NCBI GenBank assembly: GCA_964571225.1
Contig: CAZNBB010000003.1
Span: 11,141 to 75,140, forward strand
Source: DATFML01 sp964571225
GTDB lineage: Bacteria; Pseudomonadota; Gammaproteobacteria; DATFLG01
DNA length: 64,000 bases
Direction of reading: 5' to 3'
Part shown: positions 36,130-45,485 of the stretch, in pieces
Layout of the letters: each line of letters opens with the position of its first letter
Position numbering within the stretch: the stretch's first letter is position 1
Notes under the pieces: generated by a model
The model's database searches: none
What the model saw: the letters and a program-made list of their open reading frames with translations, nothing else
Told to the model about the DNA's origin: nothing
Made by a program: the position numbers and the translations under genes

Positions 36130-37632
36130 TTAGCGCAACGCCCGGCCGTACAACCCCACCAGGTGATGTAGACGGGTGGCCGCATCGGCGGGCACCTGGT
36201 CCCACTCGAAACGCCACCGCCAGTTGTCGCTGGACACGCCCGGTACGTTCATGCGGTGTTCGCTGCCCAACGCCATCACGTCCTGCATGGGCAACACCGC
36301 CAGTTGGGCAACCGATGCCAGCGCGGCGCGGATCAGCGGCCAGGGCATGGCTTCCTTCGGCGCCGCCAAATAGTCCCGCACATAGGCCTCGGCTTCGTCC
36401 GCCAGGGCGTTGAACCAGCCCACCGTGGTGTCGTTGTCGTGAGTGCCGGTGTACACCACGCTGAGCAGTTCGTGGTTATGCGGCAGATACGGGTTGTCAG
36501 GACCGCCGCCGAAGGCAAACTGCAGCACCTTCATACCGGGCAGTGCGAACTGCCGCCGCAGTGCCTCGACTTCGGGGGTGATGTAGCCCAGGTCCTCCGC
36601 CACCAGCGGAAGCTGGTGAAAATGCTCGTGCAGGCGGGTGAACAGCGCCTCGCCAGGCGCCTCCACCCAGCGTCCGTCGATGGCGGTCTGCGCCTCGGCG
36701 GGGATCTCCCAGTAGGCCTGAAAGCCCCGGAAATGGTCGACCCGGGTCAGGTCGAACAGGCGCAGCTGCGTCGCCATGCGCTGCACCCACCAGCCGAACC
36801 CGTCGGCTTCCAACCGGTCCCAGCGGTAATGCGGATTGCCCCAGCGCTGTCCGGTTTCGGAGAAATAATCCGGCGGCACGCCGGCCACCACTTCCTGACG
36901 TCCCTGCGCGTCCAGGGCGAAGAATTCCCGGTGGGCCCACACCTCGGCGCTGTCGTGGGCCACGAAGATCGGCATGTCCCCGAACAGCAGCACGCCGCGT
37001 TCGTTGGCGTAACGGCGCAGATCGTGCCATTGGCGATCGAACACGAACTGTTCGAAGCGCGCCTGCTCGATGGGGCCGGCCAGCCGCCGATACGCCTCTT
37101 CCAGGGCGGCGGGCTGCCGATCGCGCAGTGATATCGGCCAGTCCAGCCACGCCCGGTCCTGATGTTCCGCCCGCAGGGCCGTGTACAAGGCGTAATCGTC
37201 GAGCCAGGCGCGATGGTGTTCCACAAAGCGCCGGTACTCGGCGCGCTGGGCATCGGTGCCGTGACTCAGAAAGCCGTTGTAGGCCGCCTCCAGGCGGGCC
37301 TGGCGCGCGCCGCGGTCGGGCGGCGGCCGGTCGTCGCCGTGCTCCAGCCAGCCTTCGTCGGACAACGCCTGCAGACTGATCAGCTCGCTGTTGCCGGCAT
37401 GCACGGACAGGCATTGATACGGCGACCGATCGGCGTGGGTCGGACCCAAAGGCAGCATCTGCCAGACCGAACAGCCGGCCGATTGCAGGAAATCCACGAA
37501 CCGGTAGGCCTCGGGACCAAGGTCGCCGTGTTCGCCGGGCCCCGGCAAGGAGGTGGGATGAAGCAGCAGACCGGCGCGGCGTGCCGCGAAGGCGTCCGCC
37601 AGACCTTTATCGGCTATGCCGCTAATGGCCAT
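36130..37632 (-). CDS. malQ: 4-alpha-glucanotransferase (GH77, amylomaltase)
   Basis: Disproportionates malto-oligosaccharides so that phosphorylase can keep degrading them. About 500 residues, the size of plant D-enzyme/bacterial amylomaltases. GH77 motifs are visible: LTRVDHFRGFQAYW (catalytic Asp), LVAEDLGYITPEVEALR (Glu), and VYTGTHDNDTTVGWF. The ATG at 37632 is chosen over a GTG at 37641. It is transcribed with the GH57 gene and glgC, its neighbours on the minus strand. Confidence 0.95.
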   Translation of the reverse strand: MAISGIADKGLADAFAARRAGLLLHPTSLPGPGEHGDLGPEAYRFVDFLQSAGCSVWQMLPLGPTHADRSPYQCLSVHAGNSELISLQALSDEGWLEHGDDRPPPDRGARQARLEAAYNGFLSHGTDAQRAEYRRFVEHHRAWLDDYALYTALRAEHQDRAWLDWPISLRDRQPAALEEAYRRLAGPIEQARFEQFVFDRQWHDLRRYANERGVLLFGDMPIFVAHDSAEVWAHREFFALDAQGRQEVVAGVPPDYFSETGQRWGNPHYRWDRLEADGFGWWVQRMATQLRLFDLTRVDHFRGFQAYWEIPAEAQTAIDGRWVEAPGEALFTRLHEHFHQLPLVAEDLGYITPEVEALRRQFALPGMKVLQFAFGGGPDNPYLPHNHELLSVVYTGTHDNDTTVGWFNALADEAEAYVRDYLAAPKEAMPWPLIRAALASVAQLAVLPMQDVMALGSEHRMNVPGVSSDNWRWRFEWDQVPADAATRLHHLVGLYGRALR

Positions 37633-37702
37633 CGCTGCCACTTGTCAAAACAGGTTGACGGATAAATCGAAAATCCACGCTCACGATTCCAAGCGTCCAC
37701 GA

Positions 37703-39415
37703 CTACGACTGTGCCTGTCCGTGGCGCATCACGCCTCCGTGAACCGGACGGCCGGTTCCATGAGTGAAGCTGTGCGATAGATATTCCGGCGGTTCCCGAC
37801 CGAGCAGGTGATACAGGTGAGACAAGTGCATCCGGAACAGCCGGTCGAAATCGTTCACGGTATCGGCGGGGTTGTAGTCCCCGAACCACCAGAACCAGTC
37901 CGAGCCCTCGCAAATGGACAGCTGATGCTGGATGGCCAATAGCTGGTCCCTGTCCATGTGGCGTGAAGCGGTGACCTCGTCATAGGCACGCTTCGCCTCG
38001 ACAAGCATATCCCAGCCCCGGTTCTTGTCTGCATCCCCGATCCAGGTGGAGAACGTCCCGTACACCCAGCTGCCGGCCACCAGCCGTCCCAGCTTGCGGG
38101 GGGTCTGGCCCGCGCTCAGGTAGCGCGAGAAGGTGGTCAGCTCCAGTGCCGGGTGGGACGCCAGCCGACCGTACAACGCACTGAGGAAATAGTAGCCGTT
38201 TTCAGGATAGTGTTCCCACGCGTTCTCGCCGTCGAGAATGATGGAGACCACAGCATCGCTGTGTTGCCGGGTCGACTGCGCGATCCGTTCCAGGCTGTCC
38301 ACCAGGTTCGCCACCGCATCGTCGGCGTGCCAGTCGGAGAAGGTGAATCCGATCTGGTCGGATAACCCGTCGTCGCGAAAGAAGCAGGCAAGCTTGCCGC
38401 CGTCTATCCGATAGGGTCTGTAGAGCGTGCGCTCGCGGGAATGGGTGTCGCGATCGGCCTCTCTGGCCAGGCTGTGGTGGAGGACCGATTCCCCCGTCGC
38501 CGCCCAGCGAAAGCCGAATTCCTCCAACAGCCGAAGTGCCGGCTCGCTGACCCCGCCCTCTGCAGGCCAGCACCCGTCGGGCTTGAAGCCGAAATGCTCC
38601 TCGAACGTGTCGATGGCTTCCTGTATATGCCAGCGCGCCCGCTCCTTCCCGCCGGGGTACTCGCCGGCGCTGGGCAGAGGCGCATCGGGCTGGGCTTCCC
38701 GTGCCGACCCCAGGTCCAGCAGCAGCGGCAGGATGGGATGGGCGTAAGGCGTCACGGACAACTCCACCCGACCCTGGCGGGCCAGGGCCGTGTAGCGGTC
38801 GATCAGGCCCGAGAGAAGATCGGCGATAACGCTGATAAGCTCGCGCCGGTCGTGCATCGTAAACCCGCCACCCTTGTCCTGCAGGCGACGCACACGCACA
38901 TCGGAACGGCGCACCGTCTCGCCCATCCAGGCCAGGTGGTACCACACCAGCAGGTCGACCAGCAGTTGGTCGTCGGCATAGCCGACCATCAGCGGGTGTG
39001 CGATGAGCCATTGGGCCAGTTCGGCCAGCCGTCGATAGTCGGGAAAACGGTCCACCAGACGCTCGGCGTTGGCCCGCAGGCAGGCCTGCAGCAGCGCCAG
39101 TCTTTCATTGTCGTCGGTCGGGAGCGCAGCACTGCCGAGCTGGGCCAGCAACGGATCCTGCACCGGCCTGCCTTCGCTGAGAAAGCCTCGAACCTGCGCG
39201 GCATAGTCGCTCAACTGTTCGAGCAGGATGGGTGCGAAGTTGACGACCGCACAAGCCTGGGGCTCGGCTTCCAGGTGCGCCGCCATGTCCACGTAATCCT
39301 TGATGGCGTGCAGATAGGTCCAGGGCAGCTCGTAGCGGCCACTGAGCATATCCCGGTACTGGGGTTGGTGCATGTGCCAGCACAACACCACCTTCAAGCG
39401 CGGTTCATCGGACAT
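37703..39415 (-). CDS. GH57 family glycoside hydrolase (alpha-amylase/glucanotransferase type)
   Basis: 570 residues. GH57 region 1 is CWHMHQPQY (HQP at residues 16-18). The nucleophile Glu is in CWPAEGGVSE and the acid/base Asp in SIILDGENAWEHY, so the catalytic pair is intact. The ATG at 39415 with AGGA upstream overlaps the glgC stop by 11 bp, which implies coupling to glucan synthesis. GH57 enzymes in glycogen clusters range from alpha-amylase to branching-type activity; which applies here is not readable from the sequence. Confidence 0.88.
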   Translation of the reverse strand: MSDEPRLKVVLCWHMHQPQYRDMLSGRYELPWTYLHAIKDYVDMAAHLEAEPQACAVVNFAPILLEQLSDYAAQVRGFLSEGRPVQDPLLAQLGSAALPTDDNERLALLQACLRANAERLVDRFPDYRRLAELAQWLIAHPLMVGYADDQLLVDLLVWYHLAWMGETVRRSDVRVRRLQDKGGGFTMHDRRELISVIADLLSGLIDRYTALARQGRVELSVTPYAHPILPLLLDLGSAREAQPDAPLPSAGEYPGGKERARWHIQEAIDTFEEHFGFKPDGCWPAEGGVSEPALRLLEEFGFRWAATGESVLHHSLAREADRDTHSRERTLYRPYRIDGGKLACFFRDDGLSDQIGFTFSDWHADDAVANLVDSLERIAQSTRQHSDAVVSIILDGENAWEHYPENGYYFLSALYGRLASHPALELTTFSRYLSAGQTPRKLGRLVAGSWVYGTFSTWIGDADKNRGWDMLVEAKRAYDEVTASRHMDRDQLLAIQHQLSICEGSDWFWWFGDYNPADTVNDFDRLFRMHLSHLYHLLGREPPEYLSHSFTHGTGRPVHGGVMRHGQAQS

Positions 39416-40676
39416 GGTGCAGATCCTGTCCAAGCATTTCCGGAGTCACCAGCACCACACCGCCGGGTGTGACATAGAACCGTTCCGCATCCTGTTGAGG
39501 GTCCTCACCGATCACCATACCGGCGGGAATCCAGCAGCCGCGATCCACCACGGCCCCGGTGATGCGCGCCCCGCGACCCACGTGCACGTCGGGCAGCACC
39601 ACCGCGTTCTGCAGCATGGCGTGGCTCTCCACCTTGACGTTGGAGAACAGCAGGGAATGACGCACGGTGGAACCCGATATGATGCAACCGCCGGACACCA
39701 TGGAGTCGACGGCCATACCACGGCGGTCGTCGTCGTCGAACACGAACTTGGCCGGCGGCAGCTGCTCCTGATAGGTCCAGATGGGCCACTCATCATCGTA
39801 GAGGTTGAGCTCCGGGGTGATGCCGATCAGCTCCAGATTGGCGGACCAGAACGCGTCGACGGTGCCCACATCGCGCCAATACGCCTGCCGCCCGCTCTGC
39901 ACGTCCCTAAACGGATACGCCATGACCCGGTAGCGGTCGATGACCGCCGGAATGATGTCCTTGCCGAAATCGTGGTTCGAACGGACATCGTCCGCATCCT
40001 TGATCAACTGCTCGTAAAGAAAATGGGTGTTGAACACATAGATGCCCATGGAGGCGAGCACCACGTCATCGCGCCCCGGCATGGGCTCGGGGTTCTCCGG
40101 TTTCTCGAGAAACTCCAGCACCCTGCCGTCCTCGTCCACCGTCATCACACCGAAAGCCCGGGCGTGCTCCAGAGATACTTCTATACAGCCCACGGTCATG
40201 TCCGCTCCCGACTCCACGTGCTGGGCGATCATCGGGCCATAATCCATCTTGTACACGTGGTCGCCGGCCAGGATGAGCACGTAGCTCGGATTGTGGTTGC
40301 GGATGATGTCGAGGTTCTGATACACGGCATCGGCCGTGCCGGCATACCAGGACGATTCGATGCGCTGCTGGGCGGGCAGCAGTTCGACGAACTCGCCGAA
40401 TTCGCCTCGCAGGAAGCCCCAGCCCTTCTGAATATGCTGAATCAGCGAGTGCGCCTTGTACTGGGTCAGCACGCCGATCCGGCGGATACCCGAGTTCATG
40501 CAGTTGGACAACGGGAAGTCGACGATCCGGAACTTGCCGCCGAACGGCACCGCCGGCTTGGCGCGCCATAGAGTCAGATGCTTGAGCCGGGATCCGCGAC
40601 CACCCGCCAGAATCAGCGCCAGGGTGTCGCGCGTGAGCCGGCTGACAAAACGCAGGGTATGGCTGCTGGCGTTCAT
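39405..40676 (-). CDS. glgC: Glucose-1-phosphate adenylyltransferase (ADP-glucose pyrophosphorylase)
   Basis: Makes ADP-glucose, the committed and allosterically controlled step of bacterial glycogen synthesis. 423 residues with the nucleotidyltransferase signature LILAGGRGSRLKHLT, AKPAVPFGGKFRIVDF and WYAGTADAVYQN, and a C-terminal left-handed helix domain. It starts the minus-strand glgC-GH57-malQ string and diverges from glgB. Confidence 0.96.
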   Translation of the reverse strand: MNASSHTLRFVSRLTRDTLALILAGGRGSRLKHLTLWRAKPAVPFGGKFRIVDFPLSNCMNSGIRRIGVLTQYKAHSLIQHIQKGWGFLRGEFGEFVELLPAQQRIESSWYAGTADAVYQNLDIIRNHNPSYVLILAGDHVYKMDYGPMIAQHVESGADMTVGCIEVSLEHARAFGVMTVDEDGRVLEFLEKPENPEPMPGRDDVVLASMGIYVFNTHFLYEQLIKDADDVRSNHDFGKDIIPAVIDRYRVMAYPFRDVQSGRQAYWRDVGTVDAFWSANLELIGITPELNLYDDEWPIWTYQEQLPPAKFVFDDDDRRGMAVDSMVSGGCIISGSTVRHSLLFSNVKVESHAMLQNAVVLPDVHVGRGARITGAVVDRGCWIPAGMVIGEDPQQDAERFYVTPGGVVLVTPEMLGQDLHHVR

Positions 40677-40885
40677 GGGTGGCTCGCTCCGTCCTTTTCC
40701 TTGCCTGATACCCCGATCCGAACCCAGCGGGGTGGGCCTGCATCGCCGATGCTCGGGCCGGGGGTTATGGTAACATCTAGTCGTAGCCTTGGAACTCGCG
40801 CACGGCGGCTTTTTTTCCGCCCCGGCCCGGAGTATTGTCAGGCGTCTGGGAGAACGATCCGACGCTCACGTTACGGAACCGCGGT
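40677..40885. promoter_or_regulatory. Divergent glgC/glgB control region
   Basis: A 209-bp non-coding stretch between glgC (minus) and glgB (plus) must hold both promoters. A candidate extended -10 for glgB is TGGTAACAT near 40773. Closer to glgB, GGCGG and CCGCC (40804-40821) flank a run of seven T, a structure that could pause or terminate leader transcription. No clear -35 boxes are seen. Confidence 0.35.
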
Positions 40886-43093
40886 ATGAGCTCTGATTCT
40901 GTCTCCACCCCCCGTCACAAAGGGCTGTCGCCCGACCTGGTCCGGCTTGTCGAGGCCCGCCACCACGATCCCTTCAGCGTACTGGGCAGGCGTTCAGGCA
41001 AGGCCGGCGATCGCGTTCGCGCTCTGATACCCGGTGCGCAGCGGGTACTGATCGAGCTCGGGCAGGGCAGCGAAGCCATGACGAGGGTCCCGGGCACCGA
41101 CCTGTTCGAGTGGCGCGGACCGCCCGGCAGGGTCCCGGAGCGGTACCGGCTGATCTGGGACGCCGAGGACGGGGGGCGCGACAGCGCCTACGATCCGTAC
41201 TGCTTCCCGCCGCTGCTCGAAGAATTCGATCTGCACCTGTACGGAGAGGGCCGTCACTGGCATGCCTACCGCTTCCTGGGGGCCCATGTACGAACGGTGG
41301 ACGACGTTGCCGGCGTACACTTCGCAGTGTGGGCGCCGAATGCCGAACGGGTGAGTGTGGTCGGCGACTTCAACCGCTGGGACGGGCGCCGCCATCCCAT
41401 GCGTGTGCGGGGTGGCAGCGGTGTCTGGGAGCTGTTCATCCCCGGCCTGGAAGCGGACACCCTCTATAAATACGAGGTGCGCAACCGCCAGCACGGCACC
41501 ATTCACGTCAAAGCCGATCCTTATGCCCGCCGTTTCGAGCTCAGACCGGGTACGGCCTGTCTGGTTCCCGCGGACACCGCCTACCCGTGGCAGGACGACG
41601 CCTGGCTGGAGCAGCGTGGGGACTACGACTGGCAGCACCGTCCCGTGGCCGTTTACGAGGTCCATCTGGGCTCCTGGCAGCGCACCGAAGATGGTCGGTT
41701 TTTAGACTATCGCAGTCTGGCCGAACAGCTGGTGCGCTATGTCACGGATCTGGGTTTCACCCACATCGAGCTGCTGCCGGTCACCGAGCACCCGCTGGAC
41801 GCCTCCTGGGGTTACCAGACCGTCGGCTACTACGCGCCTACCAGCCGCTTCGGAACCCCCGACGAATTCCGGTATTTCGTCGACTACTGCCATCGACACG
41901 GCGTGGGCGTGCTCATGGACTGGGCGCCGGGGCACTTCCCCAAGGACGCCCACGGTCTGGCGCGGTTCGACGGCACCCCTCTGTACGAGCACGAAGACCC
42001 GCGCCTTGGAGAGCATCGCGACTGGGGCACTCTCATCTACAACTACGGCCGCAGCGAGGTGAAGAACTTCCTCCTCTCGAATGCGCTGTACTGGCTGGAC
42101 GAATTTCACATCGACGGGCTGCGGGTGGACGCCGTGGCTTCCATGCTCTATCTGGATTATTCGCGGCAACCGGGCGACTGGGTGCCCAACATCTACGGCG
42201 GCAGGGAAAATCTGGAAGCCATCGATTTTCTGCGCCAACTCAATCAGGTGACCCACTCCCAGCATCCCGGCACGGTGATGATCGCCGAGGAATCCACAGC
42301 CTGGCCGCAGGTGACCCGCCCGACCTGGCTGGGCGGGCTGGGGTTCAGCATGAAGTGGAACATGGGCTGGATGCACGACACCCTGGAGTATTTCCGTAAC
42401 GATCCCATCTACCGCCACTATCACCACGACCGGTTGACGTTCGGCCTGCTGTACGCCTTCACCGAGAATTTCATGCTGCCCTTTTCCCATGACGAGGTGG
42501 TGCACGGCAAGGCCTCCATGCTCCACAAGATGCCCGGGGACGACTGGCAGCGCTTCGCGAACCTGCGGCTGCTGTACACCTACATGTACACCTATCCCGG
42601 CAAGAAGCTGCTGTTCATGGGCAGCGAATTCGGCCAGCGCAGCGAATGGAACTTCGATGGCGCGCTGGATTGGCAGGCGCTGGAGCACGCAAGCCACCGG
42701 GGCATGCTGTCGCTGGTGCGCGACCTGAACCGCCTGTATGTGGATGCCACCCCCCTGCACCGCCACGACTTCGAGCCCGACGGCTTCGAATGGATCGATT
42801 GCCACGATGCCGCCCAGTCCGTCGTCAGCTACCTGCGCCGCGATGACGAGGGCGTGCTGGTAGTGGTGCTGAATTTCACGCCGGTGCCCCGCACCGGTTA
42901 CCGCCTGGGCGTCCCCGAAGCGGGCCGCTACCGGGAGGCGCTCAATTCGGATTCCCAGTATTACGGCGGCGGCAATATGGGCAACGGCGGCATACTGCAG
43001 ACCCAGGCCACGCCATGGATGGGGCGCGAGCAGTCCCTGGTGGTGACCCTGCCGCCCCTGGCGGGCATCGTGCTGCGCCTGGAGACGCCCTGA
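40886..43093 (+). CDS. glgB: 1,4-alpha-glucan branching enzyme (GH13)
   Basis: Introduces alpha-1,6 branches into glycogen. 735 residues, the long form with two N-terminal beta-sandwich modules (second one VHFAVWAPNAERVSVVGDFN). The nucleophile D415 (GLRVDAVASMLY) and acid/base E468 (IAEESTAWP) are present, as is FMLPFSHDEVVHGK. The ATG at 40886 has GGA upstream. It ends convergent with mog. Confidence 0.96.
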   Translation: MSSDSVSTPRHKGLSPDLVRLVEARHHDPFSVLGRRSGKAGDRVRALIPGAQRVLIELGQGSEAMTRVPGTDLFEWRGPPGRVPERYRLIWDAEDGGRDSAYDPYCFPPLLEEFDLHLYGEGRHWHAYRFLGAHVRTVDDVAGVHFAVWAPNAERVSVVGDFNRWDGRRHPMRVRGGSGVWELFIPGLEADTLYKYEVRNRQHGTIHVKADPYARRFELRPGTACLVPADTAYPWQDDAWLEQRGDYDWQHRPVAVYEVHLGSWQRTEDGRFLDYRSLAEQLVRYVTDLGFTHIELLPVTEHPLDASWGYQTVGYYAPTSRFGTPDEFRYFVDYCHRHGVGVLMDWAPGHFPKDAHGLARFDGTPLYEHEDPRLGEHRDWGTLIYNYGRSEVKNFLLSNALYWLDEFHIDGLRVDAVASMLYLDYSRQPGDWVPNIYGGRENLEAIDFLRQLNQVTHSQHPGTVMIAEESTAWPQVTRPTWLGGLGFSMKWNMGWMHDTLEYFRNDPIYRHYHHDRLTFGLLYAFTENFMLPFSHDEVVHGKASMLHKMPGDDWQRFANLRLLYTYMYTYPGKKLLFMGSEFGQRSEWNFDGALDWQALEHASHRGMLSLVRDLNRLYVDATPLHRHDFEPDGFEWIDCHDAAQSVVSYLRRDDEGVLVVVLNFTPVPRTGYRLGVPEAGRYREALNSDSQYYGGGNMGNGGILQTQATPWMGREQSLVVTLPPLAGIVLRLETP

Positions 43094-43115
43094 GGCAAGG
43101 TTCGGAGGACTCGGT

Positions 43116-43655
43116 CTATTTGCAGCCCGGCCGGAATGCCTTGATCACCTCCGGCCGGGTGTCGATGTAGGGGCCGTCGATGAGATCGATGCACAGGGGG
43201 ACGGCGGCAAACACGGCGTCCAGGCATTCGGCGATGGCCTTGGGGTTGCCCGGCAGGTTGAGGATCAGAGACTGACCGCGAACACCCGCGGTCTGCCGCG
43301 AAAGAATCGCGGTCGGCACATAGCGCAGGGACACCGCGCGCATCTGCTCGCCGAAGCCCGGCAGCATCTTGCTGCACACCGACTCGGTGGCCTCGGGAGT
43401 CACGTCGCGCAACGCAGGCCCGGTGCCGCCCGTGGTCACCACCAGGCAGCACCCCTGTTCGTCGCACAATTCCCGCAGCGCCGCTTCGATATGGGGTTGC
43501 TCGTCCTCCACCAGGCGGTAGACCGGTTCCCAGGCCGTTGCCAGCGTCCCTTCCAGCCAGGTCTGAATGGCCGGACCGCTGCGATCGTCGTACTGGCCAC
43601 GACTGGCCCGGTCGGACACCGTGAGAATACCAATGCGTGCTGGCTGATCTGTCAT
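43116..43655 (-). CDS. mog: Molybdopterin adenylyltransferase (MogA)
   Basis: Adenylylates molybdopterin before molybdate insertion. 179 residues, with RIGILTVSDRASRGQYDDRSG at the start and the family signature TTGGTGPALRDVTPEATE. The long form with GNPKAIAECL at the C-terminal side fits MogA better than MoaB. A TATACT -10 lies upstream on the minus strand (43703 area). It diverges from the MoaD-like gene. Confidence 0.92.
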   Translation of the reverse strand: MTDQPARIGILTVSDRASRGQYDDRSGPAIQTWLEGTLATAWEPVYRLVEDEQPHIEAALRELCDEQGCCLVVTTGGTGPALRDVTPEATESVCSKMLPGFGEQMRAVSLRYVPTAILSRQTAGVRGQSLILNLPGNPKAIAECLDAVFAAVPLCIDLIDGPYIDTRPEVIKAFRPGCK

Positions 43656-43781
43656 GATCCCATCCGTTGCGAATATGCGGGAAAGGCAGGTACGGGTTCA
43701 GTATATCAAAGCCTGATCCCTTGACCGGCACCTGCCGGCGCCACCACAATGGCGCGACCCTTCACCGGCGGACTGTAACCC

Positions 43782-44027
43782 ATGGCGAAACTGCTCTATT
43801 TCGGTCGACTTCCAGACCACCTCGGGAAGGCCTCCGAAGAGGCCACTTTGCCTTCCGACATCAGCGACGTGCGGGGGCTGCTGGCCTGGCTGCGCACCCG
43901 GGACGAAACCTGGCGCCAGCATCTGGCGGAGGAATGGGTGCAGGTGACGGTCAACAAGCAGTTTGCCGAAATGGAATCGCCGGTGACGGACGGCGACGAG
44001 ATCGCCATCGTCTCAAAAAGCCTCTGA
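43782..44027 (+). CDS. MoaD/ThiS-like beta-grasp protein lacking the C-terminal Gly-Gly
   Basis: 81 residues with a MoaD-like fold pattern: AKLLYFGRLPDHLG at the first strand, DVRGLLAWLRTRDETW as the helix, VTVNKQFAE and VTDGDEIAIV as late strands. MoaD and ThiS must end in Gly-Gly to carry the thiocarboxylate; this one stops at SKSL, so it cannot do that chemistry as written. No alternate frame near the stop restores GG. It may be a regulatory or scaffold paralogue, or sequence near an A5 run could hide an indel. Confidence 0.75.
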   Translation: MAKLLYFGRLPDHLGKASEEATLPSDISDVRGLLAWLRTRDETWRQHLAEEWVQVTVNKQFAEMESPVTDGDEIAIVSKSL

Positions 44028-44172
44028 GGGCCGCCCCGAGGTCTCACGTCCGGCCTCCGGGACAATCCACACCCAGGGCCCCTCTGGCACCCCGGCACGG
44101 CAGTGACCCACGGAAGACCCGCCCCGCCGGCCTGCTCGCAACCACAAACGCCATCGAGGTCGTAGGAACGCA

Positions 44173-45321
44173 TCAAGCGTAGGAAGCGAGTCGCACCGGC
44201 AGACGGGCAGCGCCCCAATCACCCGGTCGGGACTCGAAGACGCCGGCTACCGGTGTGCCGCAGGCGTTGCACGCGCCCTCGGCCGTCAGGTTCCAGTCGC
44301 CCAGCACATACCAGTCGCGACCGATCAGCTTCTGGCCGCAGTGGTGGCAGTAGGTGCTGCCGCCGGCCTCGTCGTGCACATTGCCTGTGTACGCATAGCG
44401 CACACCGTTGTCCATGGCGATGCGGCGCGCCCGGGTCAATGTCGATGCCGGTGTCGGGGGTCGGTCCTGCATCTTCCAGTCCGGATGGAACGCGGTGAAG
44501 TGCATGGGCACATCGGGACCGAGATGATCCACCACCCAGCGGGTCATCCGGTCGAGCTCGCTGTCGGAGTCGTTGTCTCCGGGAATCAGCAGGGTGGTCA
44601 GCTCGAACCACACGTCGGTCTCGTGCTTGAGGTACTCCAGGGTGTCCAGCACCGGCTGCAGATGACCGCCGCACAGCTTCCAGTAGAACTCGTCGGTGAA
44701 TCCCTTCAGGTCCACGTTGGCGGCATCCATGTACTGAAAGAACTCCCGGCGCGCCGGCTCGGCGATGTAGCCGGCAGTGACCGCCACCGACCGGATGCCG
44801 TACTCGCGGCACGCCTTGGCCACGTCAACCGCGTATTCCAGGAATATGACCGGATCGTTGTACGTGTAGGCAACGCTGCGGCAGCCCAACTGGTGCGCCA
44901 CCCGGGCTATCTTTTCCGGCGAGGCCTGGTCGGCCAGGGTGTCGATTTCCCGGGACTTGCTGATATCCCAGTTCTGACAGAACTTGCAGGCCAGGTTGCA
45001 GCCGGCGGTGCCGAACGAAAGGATGGGCGTGCCCGGCAGGAAATGATTAAGGGGCTTCTTTTCGATGGGGTCCACGCAGAAGCCGCTGGAGCGGCCGTAG
45101 GTGGTCAGCACCACTTTGCCGCCTTCGTTGCCACGCACGAAGCACAACCCCCGCTGGCCCTCGTGAAGCTTGCAGTAACGCGGACACACATCGCACTGCA
45201 CACGGCCATCGTCCAGGGTATGCCAGAAGCGGGTGGGAAAAGAGGACTCGAACGGAGGGTGGGACACGGGTGCTGCACTCCCGGGCGCGGCGGCCCGACC
45301 TGGTGATATAGCTACTGGCAT
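44173..45321 (-). CDS. amrS: AmmeMemoRadiSam system radical SAM enzyme
   Basis: A 382-residue radical SAM protein of the PflA-like branch. The cluster motif is CNLACKFC in GTAGCNLACKFCQNWDIS; an N-terminal CDVCPRYC and a C-terminal CHHCG/CNACG pair look like extra metal-binding sites, typical of the family. It is transcribed away from the Memo-like gene across 164 bp. Its reaction is not established. The ATG at 45321 lacks a good ribosome site; a GTG at 45267 is an alternative. Confidence 0.93.
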   Translation of the reverse strand: MPVAISPGRAAAPGSAAPVSHPPFESSFPTRFWHTLDDGRVQCDVCPRYCKLHEGQRGLCFVRGNEGGKVVLTTYGRSSGFCVDPIEKKPLNHFLPGTPILSFGTAGCNLACKFCQNWDISKSREIDTLADQASPEKIARVAHQLGCRSVAYTYNDPVIFLEYAVDVAKACREYGIRSVAVTAGYIAEPARREFFQYMDAANVDLKGFTDEFYWKLCGGHLQPVLDTLEYLKHETDVWFELTTLLIPGDNDSDSELDRMTRWVVDHLGPDVPMHFTAFHPDWKMQDRPPTPASTLTRARRIAMDNGVRYAYTGNVHDEAGGSTYCHHCGQKLIGRDWYVLGDWNLTAEGACNACGTPVAGVFESRPGDWGAARLPVRLASYA

Positions 45322-45375
45322 TAAATGGGGGTGAAGCGGCGGATTTCAAGAGCAACCAGGGCAGCAGACCTTGAC

Positions 45376-45403
45376 TTGAAGGGACGCGAACCCCATCTAA
45401 ACT
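45376..45403 (+). promoter_or_regulatory. Candidate promoter for the Memo/AMMECR1 pair
   Basis: TTGAAG (45376-45381), a 16-bp spacer and TAAACT (45398-45403) read toward the Memo-like gene. The match is moderate at both boxes. Confidence 0.4.
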
Positions 45404-45485
45404 ACATTCACCGCTTCCCGCGGCTCCGCCACCCGGACAATCGGACCGCAGGACGGCACTGACGCCGACATTGAGGATCATCCCG

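Noticed and set aside
44000..44172. Frameshift restoring a Gly-Gly tail to the MoaD-like protein
   Set aside because: Neither alternative frame near the A-run gives Gly-Gly before a stop.
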